Shown here piece after piece: positions 21,304 through 28,377 of a stretch of 30,122 nucleotides of DNA. The stretch's first letter is position 1. Each line of letters begins with the position of its first letter. The notes beneath the pieces were generated by a model. It searched no databases and was not told the origin of the DNA. It saw nothing but the letters and a program-made list of their open reading frames with translations. Both the position numbers and the translations under genes were made by a program. Origin of the DNA: a virus; the IMG/VR virus record IMGVR_UViG_3300040788_000016, positions 1-30,122 of that record; one strand, given 5' to 3'.

Positions 21304-22836
21304 TCACACCGACGCGGGCGTCATGTCACGGCTGAACAGGTGCTTGATGCTGCCCCAGCGGTGGCTAAATCGCGGCGACGGCGGCGCGGCCTGCGGGTCC
21401 TCGGTCCAGCCCGACTCACTGGACGACCGCCAACGCTCCAGACGCTTGGCGATGGTGTTGCGGGCGACGCTGGGCAGCAGGTCGGCGATCTGGCCGGCGT
21501 GGACGAGCTCGTCGTCATGCCAGGGTGCGGCGGTCGGTTTGACAACAATTGTTGCCAGTTCTGCGTCCTGCTCGCTGGTGATTTTGGAACCCATGGGTTC
21601 CATTTCGCCACCCGCCTCGATGGACTGCAGCGTCGCGTACGCACCGTTGAGGACGGGTACCCCCCCCTGGCCGTCCTCGTAGGGATTGAGGTTCTCCCGC
21701 TCCCTGATCTCGCCGGGAGTCATTGCCCCCAAGTTGACCATCTCGCGGTAGAACGTCGCCCGAGCCGCGTGGTCGCCCTGCAGCAGGCCGCGGAAGTCGA
21801 ACTCGACGAAGTGGTCGGCCCGCTCGCTCTCCAGCAGGCACTTGCGGCCGATCTCCTGCCGGAAACGCATCGCCCACGGCTGCAAGGTGTAGGTGACGAA
21901 GTGGCGGGTGAGCGTCTCGCCGATGCTGTAGTTGGAGTCGCGGGTTTGGTTGAGCAGGATGCTCGGCACGCGGAACATCCGGCCGGCTTCCTCGACGCTG
22001 AACCGCCGCACGTCGAGCAACTGGGTCTTCTCCAGGTCGAGGTCGAACGGGTCGAACGTCGCCCCCTCCTGCATCACGATGACCTTGTGCTGCTGCCCGA
22101 GCCCCGCGTGCTGCCGCTCGACGTCCTTGCGGAGGTTGCGGGCAGCCTCGGGGCCGATCCCGTGTGGGTGGGTCACCCGGCCCGACGGATGCACGCCGTT
22201 GCCGAACGCCTCGCCGGCGAACTGCTCCGCGGCGATGGCCGTGGCCGCGGCGTCCTTGAGTTGAATCAGCCGCTTGATGCCGTTCACGCCGTTGAGGCTG
22301 GGACCCTTGATGTGGAGCACTTGGTCGGGGCGGAGGTAGCGACCGTGGCCATCCACGTCCGTCTCGTACATCAGGCCGCCGACGGCGTTGCGGGTGGTCC
22401 GGGTCCGGTCGGGCAGCAGGGGGACGATCTCGACGACCCGCTCGCTCGCGTCCCGCTCGATGTAGCTGTAGCCGTCGCCCCAGACAGCCGCGTGGATCGT
22501 CATCGCCTCAATCCACGTCTGGGCGGTCATATCATCGTTCGGAGCCTCGCCCAGCAGGGCCGACAGCGGATGTTCGCGGGCCCGGCGCTTGCCGTAAGGA
22601 GCCAGCCGCTGATGCACGTGCAGCGGCAGGGCACCCATCGCCTCGGCGATCAGGGTCACCGCGGCGAAGATCGGCACATGTCCGAGTCCGACGTTCTCAT
22701 CGACCCGGACGCCGGATCGACCGCCGCCCACCAGCGGGAAGCCGTCGTACCACTTGCCCGCCGCGTCCACGTAGACGGTCGCGGTAGGCAGGTCACGCTC
22801 TTGCGAGTCGCTGCTTTTGGTCAGCCATCCAAACAT
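21304..22836 (-). CDS. HK97-family portal protein
   Basis: A 510-residue protein. Typical features are VGLGHVPIFAAVTLIAEAMG near residues 49-68 (the 'v..ci..ia..ia..pl' helix), LPLHVHQR, DDMTAQTWIEAM, HIKGPSLNGVNGI and NYSIGETLTRHFVTYTLQPW, matching HK97-type portals. Twelve copies would form the packaging vertex. The ATG overlaps the TerL stop as TGATG. The C-terminal ~90 residues after the usual end are variable. Residues about 424-432 are encoded by one copy of an imperfect repeat also found upstream of terS. Confidence 0.92.
   Translation of the reverse strand: MFGWLTKSSDSQERDLPTATVYVDAAGKWYDGFPLVGGGRSGVRVDENVGLGHVPIFAAVTLIAEAMGALPLHVHQRLAPYGKRRAREHPLSALLGEAPNDDMTAQTWIEAMTIHAAVWGDGYSYIERDASERVVEIVPLLPDRTRTTRNAVGGLMYETDVDGHGRYLRPDQVLHIKGPSLNGVNGIKRLIQLKDAAATAIAAEQFAGEAFGNGVHPSGRVTHPHGIGPEAARNLRKDVERQHAGLGQQHKVIVMQEGATFDPFDLDLEKTQLLDVRRFSVEEAGRMFRVPSILLNQTRDSNYSIGETLTRHFVTYTLQPWAMRFRQEIGRKCLLESERADHFVEFDFRGLLQGDHAARATFYREMVNLGAMTPGEIRERENLNPYEDGQGGVPVLNGAYATLQSIEAGGEMEPMGSKITSEQDAELATIVVKPTAAPWHDDELVHAGQIADLLPSVARNTIAKRLERWRSSSESGWTEDPQAAPPSPRFSHRWGSIKHLFSRDMTPASV
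21538..21565. repeat. Imperfect 28-base repeat, copy A (within portal gene)
   Basis: It shares 25 of 28 bases with copy B at 25062-25089, beginning TTTGACAAC and ending CAGTTCTGCG. The centre is a near palindrome (7 of 8 pairs). Outside the 28 bases the two copies diverge at once. Confidence 0.55.
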
Positions 22837-24587
22837 CAGTCACCGCCCTCATTATATAGATCGCCGGCGGCATACACCGACTCGAACGCTGGAGCCGGAG
22901 CCTCGGCCTGAAGCTCGTCGCGATCCTCCGCGTAGGCCGAGTAGACGCTGGTGAAGCTGGGGTCGGCCAGGCCGAAGCGGGCGGCGTGGACCGCCATGAC
23001 CGCCGCCACAGCGGCGTCGATCCGCCCCCCGCTCTTGGCCTTATTGAGCGTGAGGTTCTCGCGGTGGTCCTGGGCGGCGACAGCGTTGGCGATCTGCCAC
23101 GTCAGCACCGGGTGGCCGCCATGGGCGATCTTGCCCTTGTACGCGAGCCGCTTGAGTTCTTTGGTGGCGGGACTGATCGAGTAGCCCTGCCGCACCTTGG
23201 TGACCTCGATGCCCAGCTTCGCCAGCTGCTGACTCACCGCCTCGGCATTCCAGGGGTCGACGGCGAGCTCGCGGATGCTGAAGCGCTCGTGCAGCTGGGC
23301 GATGTCGTCGATGACCTGCTCGTAGTCAACCACATCGCCTGGCGTCAGCGTCATCAGCCCTGCATCGTGCCAGGCTCGATAGGGCGCCTGGTCTTCGCGT
23401 TCGCCGTCCGCCGCCCGAGCCTGGGGCAGGTAGACCAGTGGGTGCAGGCCCAGCCACTGGTCGTCATCCGGGTCGGCGAACGCAAGGACCAGGGCGGTGG
23501 TGTCGGTTGTGCTGGACAGGTCGAGCCCCGCGTAGCACGGCCGGCCCTCCATCGCCTCAAGGTCCACCGGGGCGCTACATCCCCGCCAACGATCGGCGGG
23601 GATGTATGCATCCGCGGCGTCGGCCCAGATGTTCAGCCGCAGCCGCTTGAACGCCGACAGCCGGACCGGATCGGCTACCGCCCGCTCCGCCTCGGCCCGG
23701 AAGTCCGCCACGTCGAGGATGGTTCCCAGTGACGGGTTGGCCTGGTACCACTGCGCCTCGTCCAGCGGGTCGGCGTCGTGATCCGCCTCGTAGATGACCG
23801 GTAGGTACGAGAGGTCCACATGCTGGCTGTCCCTGACCTTGCGGGCGTAGCGGTACTCCCGGCCGCACGGCGTTTCAAGGGCGGAGCCGGCGGTGGTGAT
23901 GATGATCGTCAGCGGATCATCGCGGGCCGCTCCGCTGTACTCCAGGGCGTCGATCAAATCGCTGTTCTGAAAGCGGTGCAGCTCGTCGATGATGACCGCC
24001 GAGGCGTCGAACCCGTCGCCGCTCTTGGCGTCTCGGGACAGCGCCGAATAGAAGCCGGCGCCCTTGGCCAGCGTGATGCGCTTCGTCGAATCGAGCGGCT
24101 CCAGGTGCTTGGCGACCGCCGGCGACTGGCGGACCATCGCCGCCGCCGCCCGGTAGAGGATGCCCGCCTGGTCCCGGCTGGTGGCGGCGCTATAGACCTC
24201 GGGCGAAGGCTCGCCGTCGCCCAGCAAGAGATAGAGAGAGAGGCCCGCCAGCAGCTGCGTCTTGCCGTTTTTCTTCGGCACCTGAATGTATGCCTTCCGG
24301 TATCGACGCCGGCCCTCATCATCGACCCATCCGAACAGCGGGCCGATGATCCGCTCCCACTGCCACGCCTGCAGCATGAACGGCTTGCCCGCGAACCGCT
24401 TGCCACTGGTCAGGACGAGGAACCGCTCGAAGAACTGCCGAACCCGCTCGGCCCGCTCGATGTCGAACCGATAGCCGGCCAGCACCGCGAGGCGGTCAGC
24501 TTCGTCGCAGACCCACGCCGACCACCCCTCGGCCTCGATCCGGGGCAGGTGGTCACGCTCGAACTCGGCGGTCTGCTCAGGGGTCAT
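22836..24587 (-). CDS. terL: Terminase large subunit
   Basis: A 583-residue packaging motor. The ATPase domain has Walker A VPKKNGKT (103-110) and Walker B AVIIDE (197-202). The C-terminal RNase H-like nuclease has GLDLS with Asp356, VDPWN with Asp444 and GRIDAAVAAV with Asp524, so the three metal-binding acids are all present. The family is HK97-type TerL. The start overlaps the TerS stop as ATGA and the end overlaps the portal start as TGATG. It cuts concatemeric DNA and drives it into the prohead. Confidence 0.95.
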   Translation of the reverse strand: MTPEQTAEFERDHLPRIEAEGWSAWVCDEADRLAVLAGYRFDIERAERVRQFFERFLVLTSGKRFAGKPFMLQAWQWERIIGPLFGWVDDEGRRRYRKAYIQVPKKNGKTQLLAGLSLYLLLGDGEPSPEVYSAATSRDQAGILYRAAAAMVRQSPAVAKHLEPLDSTKRITLAKGAGFYSALSRDAKSGDGFDASAVIIDELHRFQNSDLIDALEYSGAARDDPLTIIITTAGSALETPCGREYRYARKVRDSQHVDLSYLPVIYEADHDADPLDEAQWYQANPSLGTILDVADFRAEAERAVADPVRLSAFKRLRLNIWADAADAYIPADRWRGCSAPVDLEAMEGRPCYAGLDLSSTTDTTALVLAFADPDDDQWLGLHPLVYLPQARAADGEREDQAPYRAWHDAGLMTLTPGDVVDYEQVIDDIAQLHERFSIRELAVDPWNAEAVSQQLAKLGIEVTKVRQGYSISPATKELKRLAYKGKIAHGGHPVLTWQIANAVAAQDHRENLTLNKAKSGGRIDAAVAAVMAVHAARFGLADPSFTSVYSAYAEDRDELQAEAPAPAFESVYAAGDLYNEGGD

Positions 24588-25048
24588 TTAGCGAGCTTCA
24601 GGAAGTTGGCGAGGTCGTCTTGCTTCTCGGTCGTCTTGACCTCGATCCGGCTGCGGGCGGACGGGTTCATCCCCAGCGACTGCTCCAGCCGCTGAAGCTC
24701 GGCCCCGAGGTCTCGGGCGATGGCAACGTACGGCGAGGTTCGCACGCCACCCTGGGCACCCTCCACGGTGTCGCCGGCCCGCTCCAGCATCTGCACCGAC
24801 TGACGCCAGCGAACCCATGAGGTGCAGTAGCGGGCGAGGGCGTTGGCGTCGATGGTGCCGAGCACGCCCATCTCGCCCAGCAGCGTCGCGAGGCGGTCGA
24901 ACTCCCGCGAAGCGTCGTCGGTGAGCCAGTCGGGGCAGGCGGGCCGACCTGCGGCCGTCGGCTCGTTCGCGGGGGCACGGTCTGCCCGGTAGGTCCCCTG
25001 CGCCTTCTTGACCGCGGTGGGCTTTGGTTTTGGTCCTCGTGCTCCCAT
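24584..25048 (-). CDS. terS: Terminase small subunit, P27 family
   Basis: A 154-residue protein starting MGARGPKPKPTAVKKAQGT, the standard opening of P27-type small terminases, followed by CPDWLTDDASREFDRLATLL and a helical C-terminus ending FLKLAK. The ATG at 25048 was chosen because it has AGGGG about 8 bases upstream and matches the family start; an upstream TTG adds seven residues without support. TerS recognises the packaging site. The 121-base gap upstream contains a palindrome and a stem-loop that may be part of a cos or pac site. Confidence 0.92.
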   Translation of the reverse strand: MGARGPKPKPTAVKKAQGTYRADRAPANEPTAAGRPACPDWLTDDASREFDRLATLLGEMGVLGTIDANALARYCTSWVRWRQSVQMLERAGDTVEGAQGGVRTSPYVAIARDLGAELQRLEQSLGMNPSARSRIEVKTTEKQDDLANFLKLAK

Positions 25049-25061
25049 GGGGTGCCCCTGT

Positions 25062-25089
25062 TTTGACAACCATGGTTGTCAGTTCTGCG
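25062..25089. repeat. Imperfect 28-base repeat, copy B (upstream of terS)
   Basis: It contains the perfect 16-base palindrome GACAACCATGGTTGTC at 25065-25080. It is 14 bases upstream of the terS ATG. Copy A is inside the portal gene. Candidate binding site for a terminase or regulator. Confidence 0.55.
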
Positions 25090-25135
25090 GTCAGCCCAAA
25101 CCCGACGACGCGGGAAATTCATTGGGGCTATCGGT

Positions 25136-25165
25136 GTCCAGACACACGCTCTTGGCGATCTGGAC
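25136..25165. repeat. Stem-loop in the HNH-terS gap
   Basis: GTCCAGA (25136-25142) and TCTGGAC (25159-25165) are perfect 7-base arms around a 16-base loop, just after the HNH stop. No T-run follows. In HK97-like phages the cos region lies near this spot; an association is possible but not shown. Confidence 0.35.
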
Positions 25166-25169
25166 CCCC

Positions 25170-25619
25170 CTACCTGCTCGTCCCGCTGCCTCGGCCACCA
25201 CCTGCACCATCGGCAGCTGCTACGCCTCCCAGAGGGGCTCTCGCCGCTCCTGCGTCGAGCCCTGCGAACATCGGCCCTGTGCCGACGCCCCGCCTGGCCA
25301 TCCGCTCGATTTCGTAGTGGCAGGCCTCGCACAGCGGTGCAAGGTTGCTCCAGTCGTGGGCGAGGTCCGGTCGGTCGATGACGGGCTGGATGTGGTGGAC
25401 GTGCGCGGCGGCGGGCGGGGTGTGGCCGTGGAGCTTGAGCGGGTCGCAGCACAGCGGGTGGTGGGCGAGCACTCGGCGGCGGGTGTCTCGCCAGCGGCGA
25501 TGGCCGCGGATGGCCCTTGCTCGCTTGGCCCGATCGCTGTCCTGCCCCTGCGACCACGGGCGACGAGTGAGGCCGGCGGCGATGCGGCGTTGGTACTGGC
25601 TGGGTGTCCTAAGCGGCAT
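25170..25619 (-). CDS. HNH endonuclease next to the terminase
   Basis: A 149-residue protein. RWRDTRRRVLAHHPLC is followed by HVHHIQPVIDRPDLAHDWSN and LAPLCEACHYEIE, the HNH finger with Cys pairs. HNH proteins encoded beside TerS are a known component of HK97-like packaging systems and are needed for cos cleavage in several phages. The ATG at 25619 overlaps the end of the sigma-factor gene by 11 bases. The C-terminus is Gly/Ala-rich and of unknown role. Confidence 0.85.
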   Translation of the reverse strand: MPLRTPSQYQRRIAAGLTRRPWSQGQDSDRAKRARAIRGHRRWRDTRRRVLAHHPLCCDPLKLHGHTPPAAAHVHHIQPVIDRPDLAHDWSNLAPLCEACHYEIERMARRGVGTGPMFAGLDAGAARAPLGGVAAADGAGGGRGSGTSR

Positions 25620-26283
25620 CGAGCATCCCCCGCAGCTTGGCACAGGCCTGTCGCCACCGGTAGCTGATGGTGGGCGCGGCGACCCCGAGGTGGCCCGCGA
25701 CCTCTCGCTGGCTCCAACCCTGCAGTCCGTGCATCTCCACGACGACTCGCTCGTGAGCGGGCAACCGGCTCACCGCGTCCTGCAGGTCCAGGTCGGCATG
25801 CATGGCGGGGGCGGCTGGCTCGGCAAGGAGTTCGCCCGGCGGGGCCGCTCTTGTCGAGCCGAGCCACCACCGCCGGCGACGCCGCGGCACGTCCACTTCG
25901 TCGAGCACTTCCTCCTCGGTGGGTTCGCGGTGATGCTCTTGTCGCAATCGCTCCGCGGCGGACTGGCAGACCTTGGCCTGATGCCTCGACACGCGGGCGA
26001 GCACGTCGGCGTCCCGCATGCAATCTTGGATCGCGTGCCTGATCTTGCATCGGGCGTAGTCGGCGAACGTGAGGCCGCGGGTCGGGTCGTAGTTGTCTAC
26101 AGCCGCCAGCAGGCCGACGGCGGCAGCTTGGGCCAAATCGTCGGCGTCCACGGCGCCCCCGCAACGGGCGGCGTCTCGTCGGGCTTGGTAGCGGATCATC
26201 CCCAGGGCGGCGACGACGACGGCGTTGCGGGACCCGTCGCCGGTTGCATACAGAGCATAGGCGGCATCGACATCAAGGCTCAT
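25609..26283 (-). CDS. Sigma-70 family RNA polymerase sigma factor
   Basis: A 224-residue sigma factor. Region 2 contains DADDLAQAAAVGLLAAVDNY, then DPTRGLTFADYARCKIRHAI, the canonical core-binding and -10 helices. A region-3-like segment (REPTEEEVLDEVDV) and region 4 (SRLPAHERVVVEMHGLQG, then WSQREVAGHLGVAAPTISYR) follow. It is closer to FliA/SigB-type than to ECF factors because of the region-3 segment. The ATG at 26283 overlaps the PEP-CTERM gene's end by 11 bases. Its place just ahead of the packaging genes suggests late-gene activation; that is inference. Confidence 0.87.
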   Translation of the reverse strand: MSLDVDAAYALYATGDGSRNAVVVAALGMIRYQARRDAARCGGAVDADDLAQAAAVGLLAAVDNYDPTRGLTFADYARCKIRHAIQDCMRDADVLARVSRHQAKVCQSAAERLRQEHHREPTEEEVLDEVDVPRRRRRWWLGSTRAAPPGELLAEPAAPAMHADLDLQDAVSRLPAHERVVVEMHGLQGWSQREVAGHLGVAAPTISYRWRQACAKLRGMLDAA

Positions 26284-26905
26284 GGGTCGGACTCCTCGCA
26301 CGTCGCCGAGCCAGACACGGGGCCACGGCTACCGCAACCATCGCCAGCGAGCCGGGCTCGGGGATCACCTGCAAGTAGCTCACGTCGTAAGCCGGACGCA
26401 GCTGTGGGTGATTCGGCGTCCGCGGCGTGTGGTCGTCGTACTGGGCGAGGATGTTCAGTTGCCACAGGCCGGGCTCGGGCAAGCTGAACACCGCCTCGTA
26501 AGTCTGCGCGTCGCCCCGGTTCTCGATGAGCGAGAACGCCGGCGCGCCGAGAAAGGCATTGGTCCGCAGCCATGGGTCGGCGGGGTCCACGAGGCTGGCA
26601 TAGCCGTGGAAGTGGCCGGCGTTGGCGACGCGAGTTCCGTCGGCGTAGTCGGCAGGCAGACTTGTCGCGGCGTCCGGCTGGTACAGCAGCCCCGCCACGT
26701 CAAAGCGGATCGCCACATGCCCCGCCGGTACCACCGACCCCAGCACCGCCGGGTCGATGCGGAGGCGGACCGGGTCAACATCCGCCTCGGACGGGGCCAC
26801 ATCGGCGAACGGACCCGGCGACTCGCCGTAGACCGGAACCGCAGCCCCCTGGTCGGCCGCAAGAATCGCCATCACGCCCAGCACTGCATAGATCGTCCAT
26901 CGCAT
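26273..26905 (-). CDS. Exported PEP-CTERM protein
   Basis: A 210-residue protein. MRWTIYAVLGVMAILAADQG is a signal peptide, cleaved near GAAVPV. The body is beta-rich. The C-terminus has the three-part sorting signal: VIPEPGS, then a hydrophobic helix AMVAVAVAPCL, then ARRRAR. PEP-CTERM proteins are processed by exosortase and are typical of Planctomycetota and other exopolysaccharide-forming bacteria. The ATG at 26905 has GAGGAG about 10 bases upstream. It lies inside the prophage late operon, on the same strand, so it is probably a moron gene acquired from a host. Confidence 0.8.
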   Translation of the reverse strand: MRWTIYAVLGVMAILAADQGAAVPVYGESPGPFADVAPSEADVDPVRLRIDPAVLGSVVPAGHVAIRFDVAGLLYQPDAATSLPADYADGTRVANAGHFHGYASLVDPADPWLRTNAFLGAPAFSLIENRGDAQTYEAVFSLPEPGLWQLNILAQYDDHTPRTPNHPQLRPAYDVSYLQVIPEPGSLAMVAVAVAPCLARRRARSPTHEP

Positions 26906-26925
26906 GGTCGTTGCTCCTCGGAGGG

Positions 26926-27378
26926 TCAGTCGGTTGCCGGCGGTTGATATCGCGGGCGTGTGTAAGGCTGGTTGTTGTTGCGGGGGTTGGGCACTGCCTC
27001 GCCGGGGTTGAGCCGCTGGAGCTCGGACGCCCACCCCGTGAACGCGGTCAACGTGAGCCTGTCGTCACTGCGAGCCTCGGCCGCCATCGCCACCGCCTCG
27101 ATCTGGCCGGACAGGCCCGACACCTGCTCCCGCAGCCGGGCAATCTGGTGACTGGTCGTCCGCTGCTCGTCCACAGCGTCCGCAAGCGATCCAACCGCTT
27201 CGGACAGCTCGGTCATGTCCCGCTGCAGATGGTCGATCCGTGTCACCGCGTCAGCCTGCTGGTCGGTGGTCTGGTCAACCCACTGGGCACTGGCGAACAC
27301 AACCGCAGCCAGCCCCGCGATCCCCTTAAATCCGATGCTGCTCCAGGCATTGATTGTCCCGGCGTCGGGCATGGGCAT
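26926..27378 (-). CDS. N-terminal TM plus coiled-coil protein (possible i-spanin or holin)
   Basis: A 150-residue protein starting MPMPDAGTINAWSS. One hydrophobic segment (GFKGIAGLAAVVFASAQWV, about 15-34) is followed by a long heptad-patterned helix (RIDHLQRDMTELSEAVGSLA and on, about 45-105) and a Pro/Asn-rich tail. One N-terminal TM with a periplasmic coiled coil is the layout of the inner-membrane spanin (Rz-like). It lies directly downstream of a gene with a nested lipoprotein, the expected partner. A holin or a lysis accessory role is possible too. ATG at 27378 chosen over 27372 without RBS support. Confidence 0.6.
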   Translation of the reverse strand: MPMPDAGTINAWSSIGFKGIAGLAAVVFASAQWVDQTTDQQADAVTRIDHLQRDMTELSEAVGSLADAVDEQRTTSHQIARLREQVSGLSGQIEAVAMAAEARSDDRLTLTAFTGWASELQRLNPGEAVPNPRNNNQPYTRPRYQPPATD

Positions 27379-27394
27379 GGTCAGGGATTGAGTG

Positions 27395-27619
27395 TCACGG
27401 CAGCACCCCCACCGGCAGGTCGAGCACCGCGTCAGTGGTGTTGGTCTGATCGGCGGCGACGCCCTCAACGCTCACCACGTCGGAGTCGTCCCATCGGATT
27501 GTGTTGTGGTCGCCCCAGACGTTGACCGCCCGCGGCGTGAGTGGCGAGGCGTTGCACCCGGCGAGCAGCAGCCAGGGCAGGAGCACTGCCGCTCCCAGCA
27601 GCCTCGGCCGGCCGACCAC
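27395..27619 (-). CDS. Nested in-frame lipoprotein (candidate o-spanin)
   Basis: Within the hydrolase frame a GTG at 27619 starts VVGRPRLLGAAVLLPWLLLA followed by GC: a short basic N-region, a hydrophobic core and the lipobox LAGC with Cys22. A mature part of about 52 residues follows. AGGT lies 7 bases upstream of the GTG, which supports internal initiation. Small lipoproteins paired with a TM coiled-coil protein form Rz/Rz1-type spanins; the partner candidate is the next gene. That this product is made is inference; the same residues could instead be a C-terminal anchor of the hydrolase. Confidence 0.45.
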   Translation of the reverse strand: MVGRPRLLGAAVLLPWLLLAGCNASPLTPRAVNVWGDHNTIRWDDSDVVSVEGVAADQTNTTDAVLDLPVGVLP

Positions 27620-28225
27620 CGGCTTGACCTGACGCGGGGCAGACAGGCACCGCAGGGCGGCCACATCCCGCGGATGCATCTCGTGAGCCTTGGTAGTCCC
27701 ACGCAGCCGGCCGATGGCGATCAGGGCGGCGACGTAGCCAGCAGAGCAAAACGTCTTGTGCTTGCGGGGCGGTCGCTCGCCAAGCATCCGGCTCATGAAC
27801 GCCGCGGCCTTGTCGTAGCCGACCGCCTCGTCGTGAGCGACCTGCCACCACCAGCGCCACCGCTGGAGTTCCGAATCAGTCAGGGTGGGCAGCGGGCGGC
27901 AGACCCAGACCTTGGGCTGGTGATTTAGCCAGATGTCCAGTGGTTCAGCCCGGACGCCGACTCGAGGCTTGCCCGTGTGATGGTCAGGTCGCTGCGTCCC
28001 GCTGGTGACCTCGTAGACGAGCAGGTCACCCCGCCGGCTGCGGCAGAGCGTCGCGACGTGGCTGTAGCGACTGCAGGTGCCCCAGCGGATCAGGCGGCTG
28101 ATCCATGAGTCGCCGGCGGTCAGCAGGCAGTCACCCTCGCACAAGGTGACGCCCGGCACGACTGCAGCGCATCCTGCAGCGCGAGCGTCCTGATATGCGT
28201 GCTCATGGTCTTGTGGGGACTGCAC
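27395..28225 (-). CDS. Permuted NlpC/P60 (YiiX-like) cysteine hydrolase, candidate endolysin
   Basis: A 276-residue protein from a GTG at 28225; a second GTG at 28159 is an alternative. EGDCLLTAGDSWISRLIRWG then RYSHVATL (His56), with YEVT (Glu72), and later KTFCSAGYVAAL (Cys160) give the His-before-Cys order of permuted papain-like NlpC/P60 enzymes. These often cleave amide bonds in cell-wall peptides or lipids. It is a plausible lysis enzyme from its place beside a spanin-like gene. From residue 203 the protein contains a lipoprotein-like signal (separate entry), so the C-terminal 74 residues may be a separately translated product, a membrane anchor, or both. Confidence 0.7.
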   Translation of the reverse strand: MQSPQDHEHAYQDARAAGCAAVVPGVTLCEGDCLLTAGDSWISRLIRWGTCSRYSHVATLCRSRRGDLLVYEVTSGTQRPDHHTGKPRVGVRAEPLDIWLNHQPKVWVCRPLPTLTDSELQRWRWWWQVAHDEAVGYDKAAAFMSRMLGERPPRKHKTFCSAGYVAALIAIGRLRGTTKAHEMHPRDVAALRCLSAPRQVKPVVGRPRLLGAAVLLPWLLLAGCNASPLTPRAVNVWGDHNTIRWDDSDVVSVEGVAADQTNTTDAVLDLPVGVLP

Positions 28226-28242
28226 TTAACGATGCAGCCTAA

Positions 28243-28316
28243 TGGGCCGTACTGGACTCGAACCAGTGACCTCGTCGATGTCAACGACGCGCGCTAGCCA
28301 GCTGCGCCAACGGCCC
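28243..28316 (-). tRNA. tRNA-Val (anticodon GAC); probable prophage attachment site
   Basis: The minus strand folds into a full cloverleaf. The 7-bp acceptor stem is GGGCCGT with ACGGCCC, the D stem GCGC/GCGC, and the anticodon stem CGTCG/CGACG around loop TTGACAT with anticodon GAC; the T arm holds TTCGAGT. The discriminator is A and no CCA is encoded. The 3' end faces the prophage, 18 bases from its first gene, so the 3' half is the likely attB core. No second copy of this 3' half is visible in the window. Confidence 0.93.
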
Positions 28317-28328
28317 GGCGGACCCGGC

Positions 28329-28357
28329 AGGGTAACTGCATCGGCCGCGGGGGACAA
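28329..28357 (-). promoter_or_regulatory. Promoter for tRNA-Val
   Basis: TTGTCC (28357-28352) and TACCCT (28334-28329) are 17 bases apart, with the tRNA beginning 12 bases downstream of the -10. It fits a sigma-70-type tRNA promoter. Confidence 0.45.
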
Positions 28358-28377
28358 GCCGACGGATCATCCCACAG

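Noticed and set aside
21340-22911. Long plus-strand open frame (523 codons) opposite the portal gene
   Set aside because: Antisense shadow produced by high GC at third codon positions; no protein family features, and the minus strand has a clear portal protein.
24667-25557. 296-codon minus-strand open frame over terS and HNH
   Set aside because: It is the alternative frame of two recognised genes, with Arg/Pro/Ser-rich content typical of a shadow.
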